A stretch of 64,000 bases of DNA from Zoroaster sp. YZ-2022 (lineage: Eukaryota; Echinodermata; Asteroidea; Forcipulatida; Zoroasteridae): assembly GCA_029582265.1 (NCBI GenBank), contig CM055823.1, positions 29,479,560 to 29,543,559 of the forward strand, written 5' to 3'. The position numbers were made by a program, and so were the translations under genes. This document shows, piece by piece, positions 43,245 to 55,600 of the stretch. Position 1 is the first letter of the stretch. Every line of letters begins with the position of its first letter. The notes under the pieces were generated by a model. It did not search any database, was not told the DNA's origin, and saw only the letters and a program-made list of their open reading frames with translations.

Positions 43245-45110
43245 ACATTTCACATACACCATGCTGAATGCAATACAATGCAGCAACAGAAAAGTGTGCA
43301 GGATGCTCAATGCAACAAGATCCATCAGCTAGAACAATGGTTCTTTTGTTCTCTACTGAATGCAATACAATGCAACAACAGAAAAGTGCAGGATGCTCAA
43401 TGCAACAAGATCCATCAGCTAGAACAATGGTTCTTTTGTTCTCTACTGAATGCAACACAATGCAACAACAGAAAAGTGTGCAGGCTGCTCAATGCAACAA
43501 GATCCATCAGCTAGAACAATGGTTCTTTTGTTCTCTGCTGAATGCAATACAATGCAACAACAGAAAAGTGTGCAGGCTGCTCAATGCAACAAGATCCATC
43601 AGCTAGAACAATGGTTCTTTTGTTCTCTACTGAATGCAATACAATGCAACAACAGAAAAGTGTGCAGGCTGCTCAATGCAACAAGATCCATCAGCTAGAA
43701 CAATGGTTCTTTTGTTCTCTGCTAAATGCAATACAATGCAACAGAAAAGTGTGCAGGCTGCTCAATGCAACAAGATCCATCAGCTAGAACAATGGTTCTT
43801 TTGTTCTCTACTGAATGCAATACAATACAACAACAGAAAAGTGTGCAGGCTGCTCAATGCAACAAGATCCATCAGATAGAACAATGGTTCTCTTGTTCTC
43901 TGCTGAATGCAACACAATGCAACAACAGAAAAGTGTGCAGGATGCTCAATGCAACAAGATCCATCAGCTAGAACAATGGTTCTTTTGTTCTCTACTGAAT
44001 GCAATACAATGCAACAACAGAAAAGTGTGCAGGCTGCTCAATGCAACAAGATCCATCAGCTAGAACAATGGTTCTTTTGTTCTCTACTGAATGCAATACA
44101 ATGCAACAACAGAAAAGTGTGCAGGCTGCTCAATACAACAAGATCCATCAGCTAGAACAATGGTTCTTTTGTTCTCTACTGAATGCAATACAATGCAGCA
44201 ACAGAAAAGTGTGCAGGCTGCTCAATGCAACAAGATCCATCAGCTAGAACAATGGTTCTTTTGTTCTCTACTGAATGCAATACAATGCAACAACAGAAAA
44301 GTGTGCAGGCTGCTCAATGCAACAAGATCCACCAGCTAGAACAATGGTTCTTTTGTTCTCTGCTGAATGCAATACAATGCAACAACAGAAAAGTGTGCAG
44401 GCTGCTCAATGCAACAAGATCCATCAGCTAGAACAATGGTTCTTTTGTTCTCTACTGAATGCAATACAATGCAACAACAGAAAAGTGTGCAGGCTGCTCA
44501 ATGCAACAAGATCCACCAGCTAGAACAATGGTTCTTTTGTTCTCTGCTGAATGCAATACAATGCAACAACAGAAAAGTGTGCAGGCTGCTCAATGCAACA
44601 AGATCCATCAGCTAGAACAATGGTTCTTTTGTTCTCTGCTGAATGCAATACAATGCAACAACAGAAAAGTGTGCAGGATGCTCAATACAACAAGATCCAT
44701 CAGCTAGAACAATGGTTCTTTTGTTCTCTGCTGAATGCAACACAATACAACAACAGAAAAGTGTGCAGGCTGCTCAATGCAACAAGATCCATCAGATAGA
44801 ACAATGGTTCTCTTGTTCTCTGCTGAATGCAACACAATGCAACAACAGAAAAGTGTGCAGGATGCTCAATGCAACAAGATCCATCAGCTAGAACAATGGT
44901 TCTTTTGTTCTCTACTGAATGCAATACAATGCAACAACAGAAAAGTGTGCAGGCTGCTCAATGCAACAAGATCCATCAGCTAGAACAATGGTTCTTTTGT
45001 TCTCTGCTGAATGCAATACAATGCAACAACAGAAAAGTGTGCAGGCTGCTCAATACAACAAGATCCATCAGCTAGAACAATGGTTCTTTTGTTCTCTACT
45101 GAGGGCAACG
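43245..45110. repeat. 92-bp minisatellite (about 20 copies)
   Basis: The unit contains CTGAATGCAATACAATGCAA, CAGAAAAGTGTGCAGGCTGC and AGCTAGAACAATGGTTC. As 92 is not a multiple of three, each unit gives the same overlapping short frames in successive phases; none is a gene. Rare variants recur 920 bases apart (about 43860-43930 and 44780-44850), showing a ten-unit duplication. Confidence 0.95.
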
Positions 45111-45681
45111 ACATACAACAACCTTTTACATTTGTTGTACTGAGCATGGTTAGGGTTAATTCACAACCTTTAAAGAAGCACTCTCATGCTTTTAGTAAGC
45201 TTGTAATAATTTTGTAATAATTTTAAACAATACTGAACGATGTTGCCATGACAATCAATTGATGTATTTAAAAATGTTTGCAAGAAAAAGCAGAAACAGA
45301 AAAGCCAACAACATGTATGTTGTTTCAAGCCCCACGAGTCACAAATTTGGAGCTGGGATAAAGGTGTGGTTGGGGGGTGGTTGGTTGAGGCTGCATCCCC
45401 TGATATTTTTGTTGGGGAGGGGGTTACATGTATGTTGTATTCATAGATGCTGCTTACTCTGCGGAAGATGCTCACAGAAGCAGTTCCCTAAATTGATCAA
45501 AAGAATACATGTATATGCAACTTTTTTATTTAAAAAAACCCAATCAATTTGGCTAGGTCTATTTGAATCGCTTTATACACCATTGATATGTGATGTGTTC
45601 TACCGAAATCAGACGTAATTGGGCAGAGCTCGGAACTGAAAAATGTAAAAAATAAAATGTAACCAAAAAATGTATGTATAT

Positions 45682-46043
45682 TTAACCCTAACCTTCTCAA
45701 ATCGTCCAAAATCCTCTTTGCTAAAGTGAAGGATTTTGAAGGATTGAGGTTACATGCTACATGCTCTTTGCTAAAGTGAAGGATTTTGGAGGATTGAGGT
45801 TATTAGGCATACTTGCCTTTCCATAGTACATGTACATCCATGTTTGTTGTAGTGAAGGTCAGTGCTTGGGTCAGTGGACACTGTTTATTGCTCCATGCAT
45901 GCAGGGAGGGTTCCTGGCCATGTACATGTATCACAGATTAGAAACACATGTGTGCATACATGTCATGTGCTTGCTTTACTACTGAAGGATTTTGGAGGAT
46001 TCAGGTTATGTGTAAGCAAATGGGCCTCGAGAGGTAGGGTTAA
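45682..46043. mobile_element. Single-copy TTAA-CCCTAACC MITE, parent type of the 44-bp array
   Basis: The left end is TTAACCCTAACCTTCTC and the right end GAGAGGTAGGGTTAA. Next to the right end, GGTTATGTGTAAGCAAATGG is the reverse complement of the core of the 44-bp array unit at 14011-15970. The interior matches 15971-16262 inverted. Confidence 0.8.
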
Positions 46044-46499
46044 CAAATCAATATATGGCAATATTATTCTTCTGTAATGCCCATTGCTAGGGAAAATGAA
46101 GTACCTTTGTAAGAAGTTAATTACTTAAATTATACCAAATGAAACTTGTAACTGGGTAATAACTCCATTTTGAGTTTTCGTAAAGACAAACTTAAATATA
46201 ATGTAATTCCGCTTTTGCACGTCTTTTGCAAAAGAAGATTTCTACTTTTGTTGTCAATAACCAATTCAATTTTTATTTCTTGCCCAAATGTGTCTGTTTT
46301 CGGTAGAACACATCACATTTCCCTAAATTAACAGTGATGAGAATATATAAAAAATGATTATGTATGCACTAAGGCTAAAAAGAAAGTCTCCTGTTTTCTC
46401 GGCTTCAAAATCGGTGCGTTGACGTGATTTATTTATTTATTTATTTATTTTATTTATTTATTTTTTTTCTTTTGGGGGGGGGGGGCATTTTTTTTGGCC
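46044..46499. other. AT-rich intergenic DNA with (TTTA)n tract
   Basis: Contains a (TTTA)n/poly-T/poly-G stretch at about 46428-46490 and otherwise nothing recognised. Confidence 0.4.
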
Positions 46500-46765
46500 A
46501 ACAGGGAAATACGTGATACATTGTATATGTGGGGACCAAATTTCCCATATACAAAGTATGGTGGTTAAGAGAGGCCTCACAAATCGGGTAAACGTTCATA
46601 CCCCTATGTGAAAAGGTCGTTTAAAGCACATCACGGCAAAATTCCAATTGATCCAGCAGTTTTGTCTGCAATTGGACATCGTTTCATAGCAAATAAGAAA
46701 AGAAAGAAAATTAAAAATGCCCATGCGTGGGTCTGAGGCGACGCGCACACAGAGACCAGAAACCA
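46500..46765 (-). mobile_element. Family K interspersed repeat, inverted
   Basis: ATACAAAGTATGGTGGTTAA, TGCAATTGGACATCG and CAGAGACCAGAAACC are the reverse complement of the copies at 33130-33660 and 58930-59640. Confidence 0.65.
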
Positions 46766-47215
46766 GGGAATTTTTTGTTGTCCTTATCCTGTGTCATTGG
46801 CGGATCCAGAGAGGGGGGGCTAAGGGGGCTGTAGCCTCCCCCTAAAAATCGTTTAAAAAAAATTCCCGTTACTATCATGGCCTACGTATTACAATGGTCT
46901 TTATTGAAGTGAGGATACAACATTGGTATTTAGTAACGTACGTTCCTTTCAACTTTTTGTTTTCAAGAAATATATCATAAAACTAAACTGTGAAAGTTTC
47001 ATCACAGTAGGTGCTCACGTTTTTGAGATAATGACCAAAAAAACTTTTTTTTTTTTTTTTTTTTAATTCGACTCGCCAATTAATTTTTTTCCAATAAGAT
47101 GATAGCATTTCAGATAAAATGTTTAGTTTCAAGATGATTGATATTTATACCAACTTTGGAGATTATTTGATAATTTGATATTTCCTTTAATATCAATGTT
47201 GTACATTCCCTTGAA
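46766..47215. other. Intergenic DNA with hAT-like terminus and poly-T
   Basis: CATTGGCGGATCCAGAGAGG at 46795 followed by G-runs resembles one end of a GGCGGATCCAG-type element, but no second end is found. A poly-T run lies at 47046-47064. It is just downstream of the ZU5 gene on the minus strand. Confidence 0.3.
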
Positions 47216-47221
47216 TTTATT
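47216..47221 (-). terminator. Polyadenylation signal of the ZU5/death-domain gene
   Basis: The minus strand reads AATAAA about 90 bases after the TAA/TGA end of the coding frame at 47310. Position and exact match to the consensus support it as the 3' end of the gene. Confidence 0.6.
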
Positions 47222-47309
47222 CGTACAGGTTTTTCAAGACCCCATTTTGTACCAATTTAGCCACAAATTTGGTGATTTAGTAACAGCATCCCTTTCAACA
47301 TTGGCCTAC

Positions 47310-50300
47310 TCACATTATGTTTCCTGTTTGGCCTATCGGCATGACCTCGTACCGCTCCTCTTGGATGTCCACAATTCTTGGCCTTTTGGGGACAAATACA
47401 CGGACTGGCTGCAACTTGCCGCTTTGGCTTTTGACCATTTTGAGCTGGTTAGGTCCAGTTCTGGCCGGATAGTCGGGCATGGGGATGTCCTCATAGCTAA
47501 CCATATCATCGGTTGCTGACTGGGGTTTAGCATGGTATTTGGGAATTGAAGAAGTTACCAAGGCCTTTTTTCTGGGAACCGGGTTAAACTGGTCTGTTCT
47601 GGTTCCAACTTGTTGCACAGGCATGCTGACATCCTCGTAGTTAACCATATCATCGGTTGCTGACTGGAGTTTAGCATGGTATTTGGGAATTGAAATAGTT
47701 GCCAACGCTTTCCTTCTAGGAACTGCTTTTGGCTGGTCAGTTCCTGCTCCAACTTGTTGCTCAGGCATGCTGACGTCTTCGTAGTTAACCATGTCATCAG
47801 TTGCTGACTGGGGTTTAGCACGGTATGTGGGAATTGAAGTAGTTGCCAAGGCTTTCTTTCTGGGAACTGGGTTAAACTGGTCTGTTCTGGTTCCAACTTG
47901 TTGCTCAGGCATGCTGACATCCTCGTAGTTAACCATATCATCGGTTGCTGACTGGAGTTTTGCATGGTATTTGGGAATTGAAATAGTTGCCAACGCTTTC
48001 CTTCTATGAACTGCTTTTGGCTGGTCAGTTCCTGCTCCAACTTGTTGCTCAGGCATGCTGACGTCTTCGTAGTTAACCATGTCATCAGTTGCTGACTGGG
48101 GTTTAGCACGGTATGTGGGAATTGAAGTAGTTGCCAAGGCTTTCTTTCTGGGAACTGGGTTAAACTGGTCTGTTCTGGTTCCAACTTGTTGCTCAGGCAT
48201 GCTGACATCCTCGTAGCTAACCATATCATCAGTTGCAACACAAGGAGGATGTGAGGTTGTTGGCGAAATTCTCTGTTTAGTACCTAGCAAGAAAAATTGA
48301 TTTCAATCGAGTATGACAACATTGTACATCATATCCAGACCCGTTCACAGGATTTTCCATAAGGGGTACGTTGAGCATGTAGCTCTAAATTATATGGACT
48401 GGGAAACGTGGTTTAACAGCTGTTTTTGTGAATTGCTAAATAAAATTGCTGCCTGATAAGGAAATATACCGTTTTCGGACCTTTTTGTTGGGGGGGGGGG
48501 TCACGCATCCCCTCCCCCTCCACCAGTGAGCAAATTTATTTACTAAGCAAAATTTAGCGGAGAACCTGCCACACAGGCAATATGCATTAGGTGTTAATTT
48601 GGCTGGTAACCTGTATTTGCTAAGCATAACTTCTCTGTGCTGAGCAAATTTGTGTGCTTACCAGCTCTGTGACATGGCCCCTGATATACATGTACCATAC
48701 AGTCAAACACTGTTTGAGTTTGTGATTCAAGGTTTCAAGGTTTATTTAAGTAAATACTGTTTGCGGTGCAACCATGTGAAAAAAAAATTCTGGAGATCTT
48801 CAGGGGATTGTCTTCAAGACGATCAGAGCATACTGATCGATTTCTTTTCAGAACTAATTACTATTCAAAAGAGATTTTTTTATAGTTACAAATCTTACTT
48901 AAGGTTGATTTATTTCCACAGTATCAAAATTAAATTAAGGTTCTGTGAACTATGTTTTTGTTTACGGATAAGGTTCACTGAGAAGATGAAGAAGAAAAAG
49001 TATAATTTTTTTTTTTAAACAACCATTTCAAGTAGGTGTTCGTGTTGCAGCACGAACACCTAATCAGTCATAACATGATAAAAACTCACCTCCACTGCTG
49101 TTGATCATGTTTAACTGAGCTGCTTCATTACCGTCACCGATATCCTCATAGCTAACCATGTCTTCAGTTGCATCCTGGTGTTTTTTGTCGGTGTAAAATT
49201 TTGGACCTGGCGAGTTTTTTGTCTTGGGAGTAGTGCCTGAAACATTTAAATTTTGTTTAATGAAACAATAAATAAAACAACGTGGATTTTAAATCAATGC
49301 TAATTGAAAGAGTAAATGAAGATATGGGGAAGGCACATTTTCAGAAAGTTATTATTTTTGAGTCTTCTTGGCAAGTCCCAAATGATATAAAGTGAAATAC
49401 AGATTCGAAGCGCAACTTACTAGATCTAATTCTGGACAGGAGACCTTTGGACAGTTGTCTTAGCCTCTCTCTAACATGCTTCTCTCCTGCTACATCTGCT
49501 ATTTCTAGATCTTTAGCTTGATCAGCAAGACAATCAACGTCATCATAAATGGCCTCAGGTATTGAACCATCCAGTGTGATACTGTGACGTCGTCTGGTTT
49601 CCTTATCCACGTCACCAGGCATCTTAAAGAGGTTCCTTTTTAACATTTCCTGTAGACCCTTCACTTTTTTTTTAAGCAACGATTGAGGATATTTTTGCTC
49701 GACCTCTTGGATTACTTCATCAGGATAATCATCATAAAGATCTCGGTCAGATTTCCATTGCATTTTCTCAGTGGTTATAAGGTCTTGTCCAGATGGTTGC
49801 AGAAGTGGGATAGCCAGTAAAGAGGCAAACTGTTCAACTTCAGGGTGACTGCAGGCTTGATTCCCCGTTAATGCCCAAGGACGAGGCTTGACTGGCTTTT
49901 CTGTTGAATGCAGTGAAGTAAGAGAATGTGATTTTGATCCGGATTCATTCATTTTATCATCTTCCCTCCAATTGATGTGATCCCTGGAATCAATATTTGT
50001 ATTACTCAATAAAGCCTTTTCTTTTCTGGTCATGAAAGAAGCAGACCTCTTTGGTGGAGTTGGGACTTTCTCCTTGTTGTTATCCTTAACCAGTTTTACA
50101 CTGCCTGATTGTTCTCTAACACGAGCGAATAGCAACACGTCTTTCCAATCTGGTTTAAGGTATGGATCTTCATCTTTGTCAGTGGTTGCGTCTTGGAATG
50201 TATCTACGTTGTGTTCGGGGTGCAGCTCAGGATTCTCTGATGGTGGGGGCTCGTCTTGAGTAGATACTTGAATAGTTGGAACGGCAATGTGTGTTGAACT

Positions 50301-52375
50301 CAATAGCCCAGTCTTATGAAGTCGTGTCATAGGCTGTTGGTAGGAGTATCCCTTTGGACTCGTAGTAGGACTCATCACCTTGCCAGAGCTGTGATAATCT
50401 TGTGTCTCTGTGGGCTTTCTTAGACTTATCGGGGCTAACTTCTCCCCACCTGCTGGTTTTTTCCGCCTTATCGACCGTCTGGGGCTAGGAATCGGGTTGC
50501 TTCTTGATAAGGGAACATTCTCCTCAAACAGCTTGTTCTTGTCAGTGGCAATTTGTTTCCTTTGAGTGCTTACCACAGCCTTGTCGATGGTTCTCCCAGT
50601 AGTTGGTTTAATATCATCGTCAATCGTTTCGTACACCTTTGGGCGTGTGGTGGTGCTGAGTCCTTGGTCATGGGTTTCAATATTTCGTAATTCTTTGACC
50701 AGGATTGATTGGAGTTCCGACCACTTCATTTCTCGGAAGAAATCCAGCAGTCTACGGAGTGCTTCACGGGGCGGAACTAGAGCAACCTTTAATGTCCAGT
50801 AGGGAGAGAAGAGAGACACAATTTATTGTGTCTGTCTTAAGTTAATTTCAATTCAACACATTCAATTCAATACATCAAGTCAGCTTCCAAAAAATAATGA
50901 GGTAGTTTTTTAATCAGTTTATTATCAAAGGTACACCATTATGGATTTTGCATAATTTTTCGTTCAAATGAAAGTAAAAACGAAATAATTTCACAGGATG
51001 GCAGTACTACTATCACCAACTTTAATTAAAAATTCTTAGAACAAGGTGTTCACGCCAGATGCCCCTACGAAATGTTTGCTTCTCCAAATTCCCCTGCTGA
51101 ATAATGCCCACAAAGACCTAGTGGGAAACCACTATCTTGGTTTAATTGACCAATGCAATCGGTCACATCTTGGTTAAATTGACCAATGCAATCGGTTTGA
51201 CACACATCTACCAATTATCTCTTTTGAGCAGTAATTCTGAACTGGTGGTTACAAGTGGACGTTTCGGATCAGTATGTTCTGATCGTCTTCAGTAGAATGT
51301 ATTATATAATGGCTAGATACGTCAGTATCCAGTCTGTCTGACATAACATAGACCTACCTGTTGGCCGAGGTACCAGTTAAGAACCGCCTGTCCAGGGCAC
51401 AGGTATCTCTCACTGAGACAGCAAATATTGGGAGCCGATAACCCCATCTTCTCGGCTAAGAGCTTCCAGCATCGACCTGATATATCACTCACCTAACGTG
51501 GATATTTACAGATCAAGAAAAATATGTACATAAACTGACGTATATTTGAAACTTAGTTTTTGTTTTCTCTTAAAACACGTCAGACAGAATAATTTCTCAG
51601 AATGATTATTGATATCTTCCCATACTTCAACTAAAGCAAGCTAAAAAATATTAACACTAACCACCCCAAATCCATCAAAATCCTCCAAGGGTCACTTTTT
51701 TGGGGAAAATTCAGCACTGTTGGAAACTGGTACCTCTTCAAATGGGGCAAAATTACTACCTGGCAAGAAGTACAGGCCATAAGTGCAGAATATGAAGGAT
51801 CAACGAAAATGCATGGTGCATTTTGAAGATTAGGCCATATGTTTCCAAAAGCGCACTGATGGATTTTGGAGGATTCAGGAAGGTTCCTAGCCAGAATACC
51901 TAGGGGGTTAGGGTTAACAGGTAAATTTGTAGTCATCGGGTACTATCAAAGGTACTGTACCGTGCATTTTACCTTTAAAATGTGAAACTTGCCAAGTTTT
52001 ATGTTTTCTCTAAAATGAAATTAAAAGGAGGTTTCGTAATAATCTTTGATAAATAAAAGAAGCATTTAACTGGAATATTCCTTTTATTTTCCCCCTTACC
52101 TCTAAGTGAAGGGATAACTCTCCTAGCGTCCTGTGTCGCAAGCATGCCGGTGGTTTGGTAAGCGGTGTGAATATGGTGGATGCTTTATGGCCCTGGGGCG
52201 AACTCCTCCGCATCCCCACCGGTGAATTATTCCTTTCACTCGCCGACAAGTCACAAGATTCCTTTCTCGGGGGAATCGGTGGATCACCAGCCTGGGAAAC
52301 AATTATTTAGATTTTTTTAAATTTCAAAGTCATACAATTTAGCAGTTAATTTAGATAACAGAGGATGGCCGTTTA

Positions 52376-52411
<36 letters not shown>

Positions 52412-52416
52412 TTATA

Positions 52417-52476
<60 letters not shown>

Positions 52477-52604
52477 TGATGATCGCATAACGCGTGAAAC
52501 TCGGAGTTACAACTACCAGCGTTCCACTAGTTTTACTACAAGTATATTACGCTCTGTCTATGTGGCATTGAGCACTCTACTTCAAGATAGACCGCTACAT
52601 TTAA

Positions 52605-52665
<61 letters not shown>

Positions 52666-55600
52666 TATATAGATATATAGATATATAGATATATAGATAT
52701 ATAGATATATAGATATATAGATATATATAAGATCAAGACAGACCACTGGCATGAAAGCTCTGTCTCAGTTGTGTTTCAATGTTTTTTTTACCTCCCCCTC
52801 CCCCCCCCCCCCATGGTCACCAAACAACTATTTTGACCCCATTTGATATATCTTGTTCAAGTCATTATCTGTCCCAAGTTATTAAATTCGGCTGATGAGA
52901 TCAGAGAACATAATGAGGGGCGCATATTAGTGATCCCAAGATCTCAAGAGAAAAAAAAACCTAAAGTAAAGTAAACTAAACCAATCAATTAATCAATTAG
53001 TGGTACCGGTATTTCGTTATTTTATGTTTTTGAAAGGTCATTTTCCAAGATGACTGTACTAACTTTACACCGGAATACGTTTTTAGATAACAATTTATTA
53101 ATTTCAAAATCTTGTTATAACCAATAATGTACGTTAATTCCCTATTAGTCAATGCATGTTCACAGTGACTTATAACGAAAGGCGTCACCCGGAAACTATA
53201 ATAAAATATTTACCACTTCCTCGTCCACCAACGCCGCAAACTTTATAGTATCAACCTCATTCTCATCCGCCTCGTCCCCACAGTCTTGGGACACCTGGAT
53301 TGTGCAAGCAGCAACACGTGGGGATGTTCCGGGAATCCCGCTACGATACAGAGCAAAGGTACAGGACGGGAGGCACCTGTCTTTATGATTTTGGCCGAGG
53401 AGTTGATCAACAGAAAAACTCTGAAAGTGGATGTTTTGGGGGAAAAACATTGTCTTCATCATCATCATCATCATCATTCCCTAGTGTAGTATGGTCGGCG
53501 TATTTTTCCCCAGGACGAACGTGGGCAATTTTTGAACAAAATGTCTTTTTAAAAACTTTTGGTTAAAAGACAAAAAGTTCGTCGTGGAAAAAAAATACGC
53601 GTATGGTCGTCGACAGGAGTTTTATGTTCCTTACACCTACAATTAAGCCTTTATGGCCGCCAATTAAGCCTATAATCATAATAGTTATGCATTTCAAATT
53701 GAATACAAAAATCACAAATGTATTATTTTGTTTATATGATTGCTATTTTCGACGTGTTTTTATAATTGGGTTCATTATTTTGAAGAAGACAAAGGCCTAC
53801 AGGCCCGCTCATATACTTCATGCGAAAGCGAATGCGAAGCGAAATTCGTGACGTCGACAATGGTTCACGGCAAATATTCACGGCGAAGGTTAGCAAAAGT
53901 TGAACACATTTCAACTTGCGCGAACATCATTCACCGGGAATTTCATGACTTAAAATTCGCTTCGCATTCGCTTTCGCGTCAAGTATGAACCGGGGCTCAC
54001 GGGTGCGTCATCGCTCTTTGAAACAAATACCACTTCCGCGTAGCTACACTAAAGCTTATGCGCCCAATGAGCCAATCTTGACCTTCCCTCCAATTTCAAG
54101 GAAGTAATTGAAATATTAATTTTTTTAATTGGGGTCACAGTGGCGGAAATAAATAGCTTACTAAAAGCAAAAGTGAAACCGGTAAAATGTTTCAAAAGGG
54201 AATGTTCTAGGACGATGGAAATGTTGTGTACACAATTGTTTGTTTCTTGGCTTCAGAAGCATTATTTTTTTTATATGCAAATCGCCCCACACAAGGCCAA
54301 TGGCCAATCCAAGGTGGGGGTTACTAAGTCATTGAGTAGAAAAGAACTGAAGAACCAGCCCCTCGCACCGAAACAAGACAAGTTAATAACCAGCCTCTTC
54401 ACGGTGCGAATAGGACTGGGAGGGGTAACTAGTCCAGAACAAGGCAGTTGTTAAACTGCCTCTGCCCCCTATAAAGCAATTATGGTTAAGTGTCTTGCTC
54501 AAGGACACAAGTGTCACGGCCTGGATTCAAACCCACATTCTGCTGCTAACACCAGAACTTGAGTCTGGTAAGCTAGACCGCTCGGCCACGACACTCCACA
54601 AAAGCATACGAAAGTACAAAATTAATGTCATACCACGCAACCCGGAACACAACACACGAAAAAAAATAATAATAATAAAAGGGAGTAGCGGACGCCCCGA
54701 GGGCTTAGGACCTTTACCAGTCAGTCTGTTCTGTACTCGGACGTTTTTCTCTATATTTCTCTGCCAAAACGGTTGATACATAATGTATTAACTAATTTGT
54801 TATGTCTTATTTAAATATAGACGAGCCCGCCATTTTGCTTAAAGTGATTGGTTTAAATAAATTTGCATACATAAATTATTCATTTTGCTGGAGGTTTATA
54901 AATACTTTAGTAGAAGCGACATCGAAACAGACTGGCAAACTGTTTTTTCCGGGCCTTGTGTTCCGGGTTGTCGAGTGCGCCTTGACTAAAATCTATACCT
55001 GTGCTAGTTAGCTTCTAAGAAACTGAGAGTATAATTCATCTATAAATAATCTGACTTGGTTTTTGAGATGATAATGGTGCCAAATATCACGAGAAGTCAT
55101 TACATGTACGTCTGACATGTTTACATATTTTAGAAAAAGGAATACAGGTTTAAATCTGAAATGGATCAATAGCTGATGATTTATTTTCACATTTCAATGA
55201 ATATAGCTTAAATAGACTATGATTGCAGTTTCACTACACTCTTAAAACTAGAGTGTTGAATCAACCTTTTAAGAGTTCGGTGAGTGACAACACTTTATAA
55301 AGTTAAATTCAACTCGAATAAAATGTTAAATTAACACGGTGTCAAGTAAATTCTAACTCTATCAATGTTAATTCAACACTTTTAAAAGTTGAATCCAACT
55401 TTATAAAGAGTTGTCACTGACCGAACTCTTTAAAAATGCTGATTCAACACTTGAGTTTTAAGAGAGTATTTTCTCCTTGAAAGACAAACAAAACAAGTCA
55501 CAGGTTGATCTATTGATTCATTTATAGACTTTTATGGATGCATTTACAGCCATTATTTGTTTTCACTTCCTAAAACTTTTTCAAAAGATATCATACTTCC

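Noticed and set aside
43231..45217. Many overlapping 82-codon frames
   Set aside because: They recur every 92 bp in rotating phases, which is the array and not a gene family.
47555..48241. 228-codon frame overlapping the last ZU5-gene exon
   Set aside because: It is a frame shadow of the real coding repeat; only the frame ending at 47310 joins in phase with the previous exon.
55008..55190. Minus-strand frame considered as the missing UPA exon
   Set aside because: Its DNA resembles a repeat also seen near 2660-2780, the phases do not fit, and the peptide has no UPA features.
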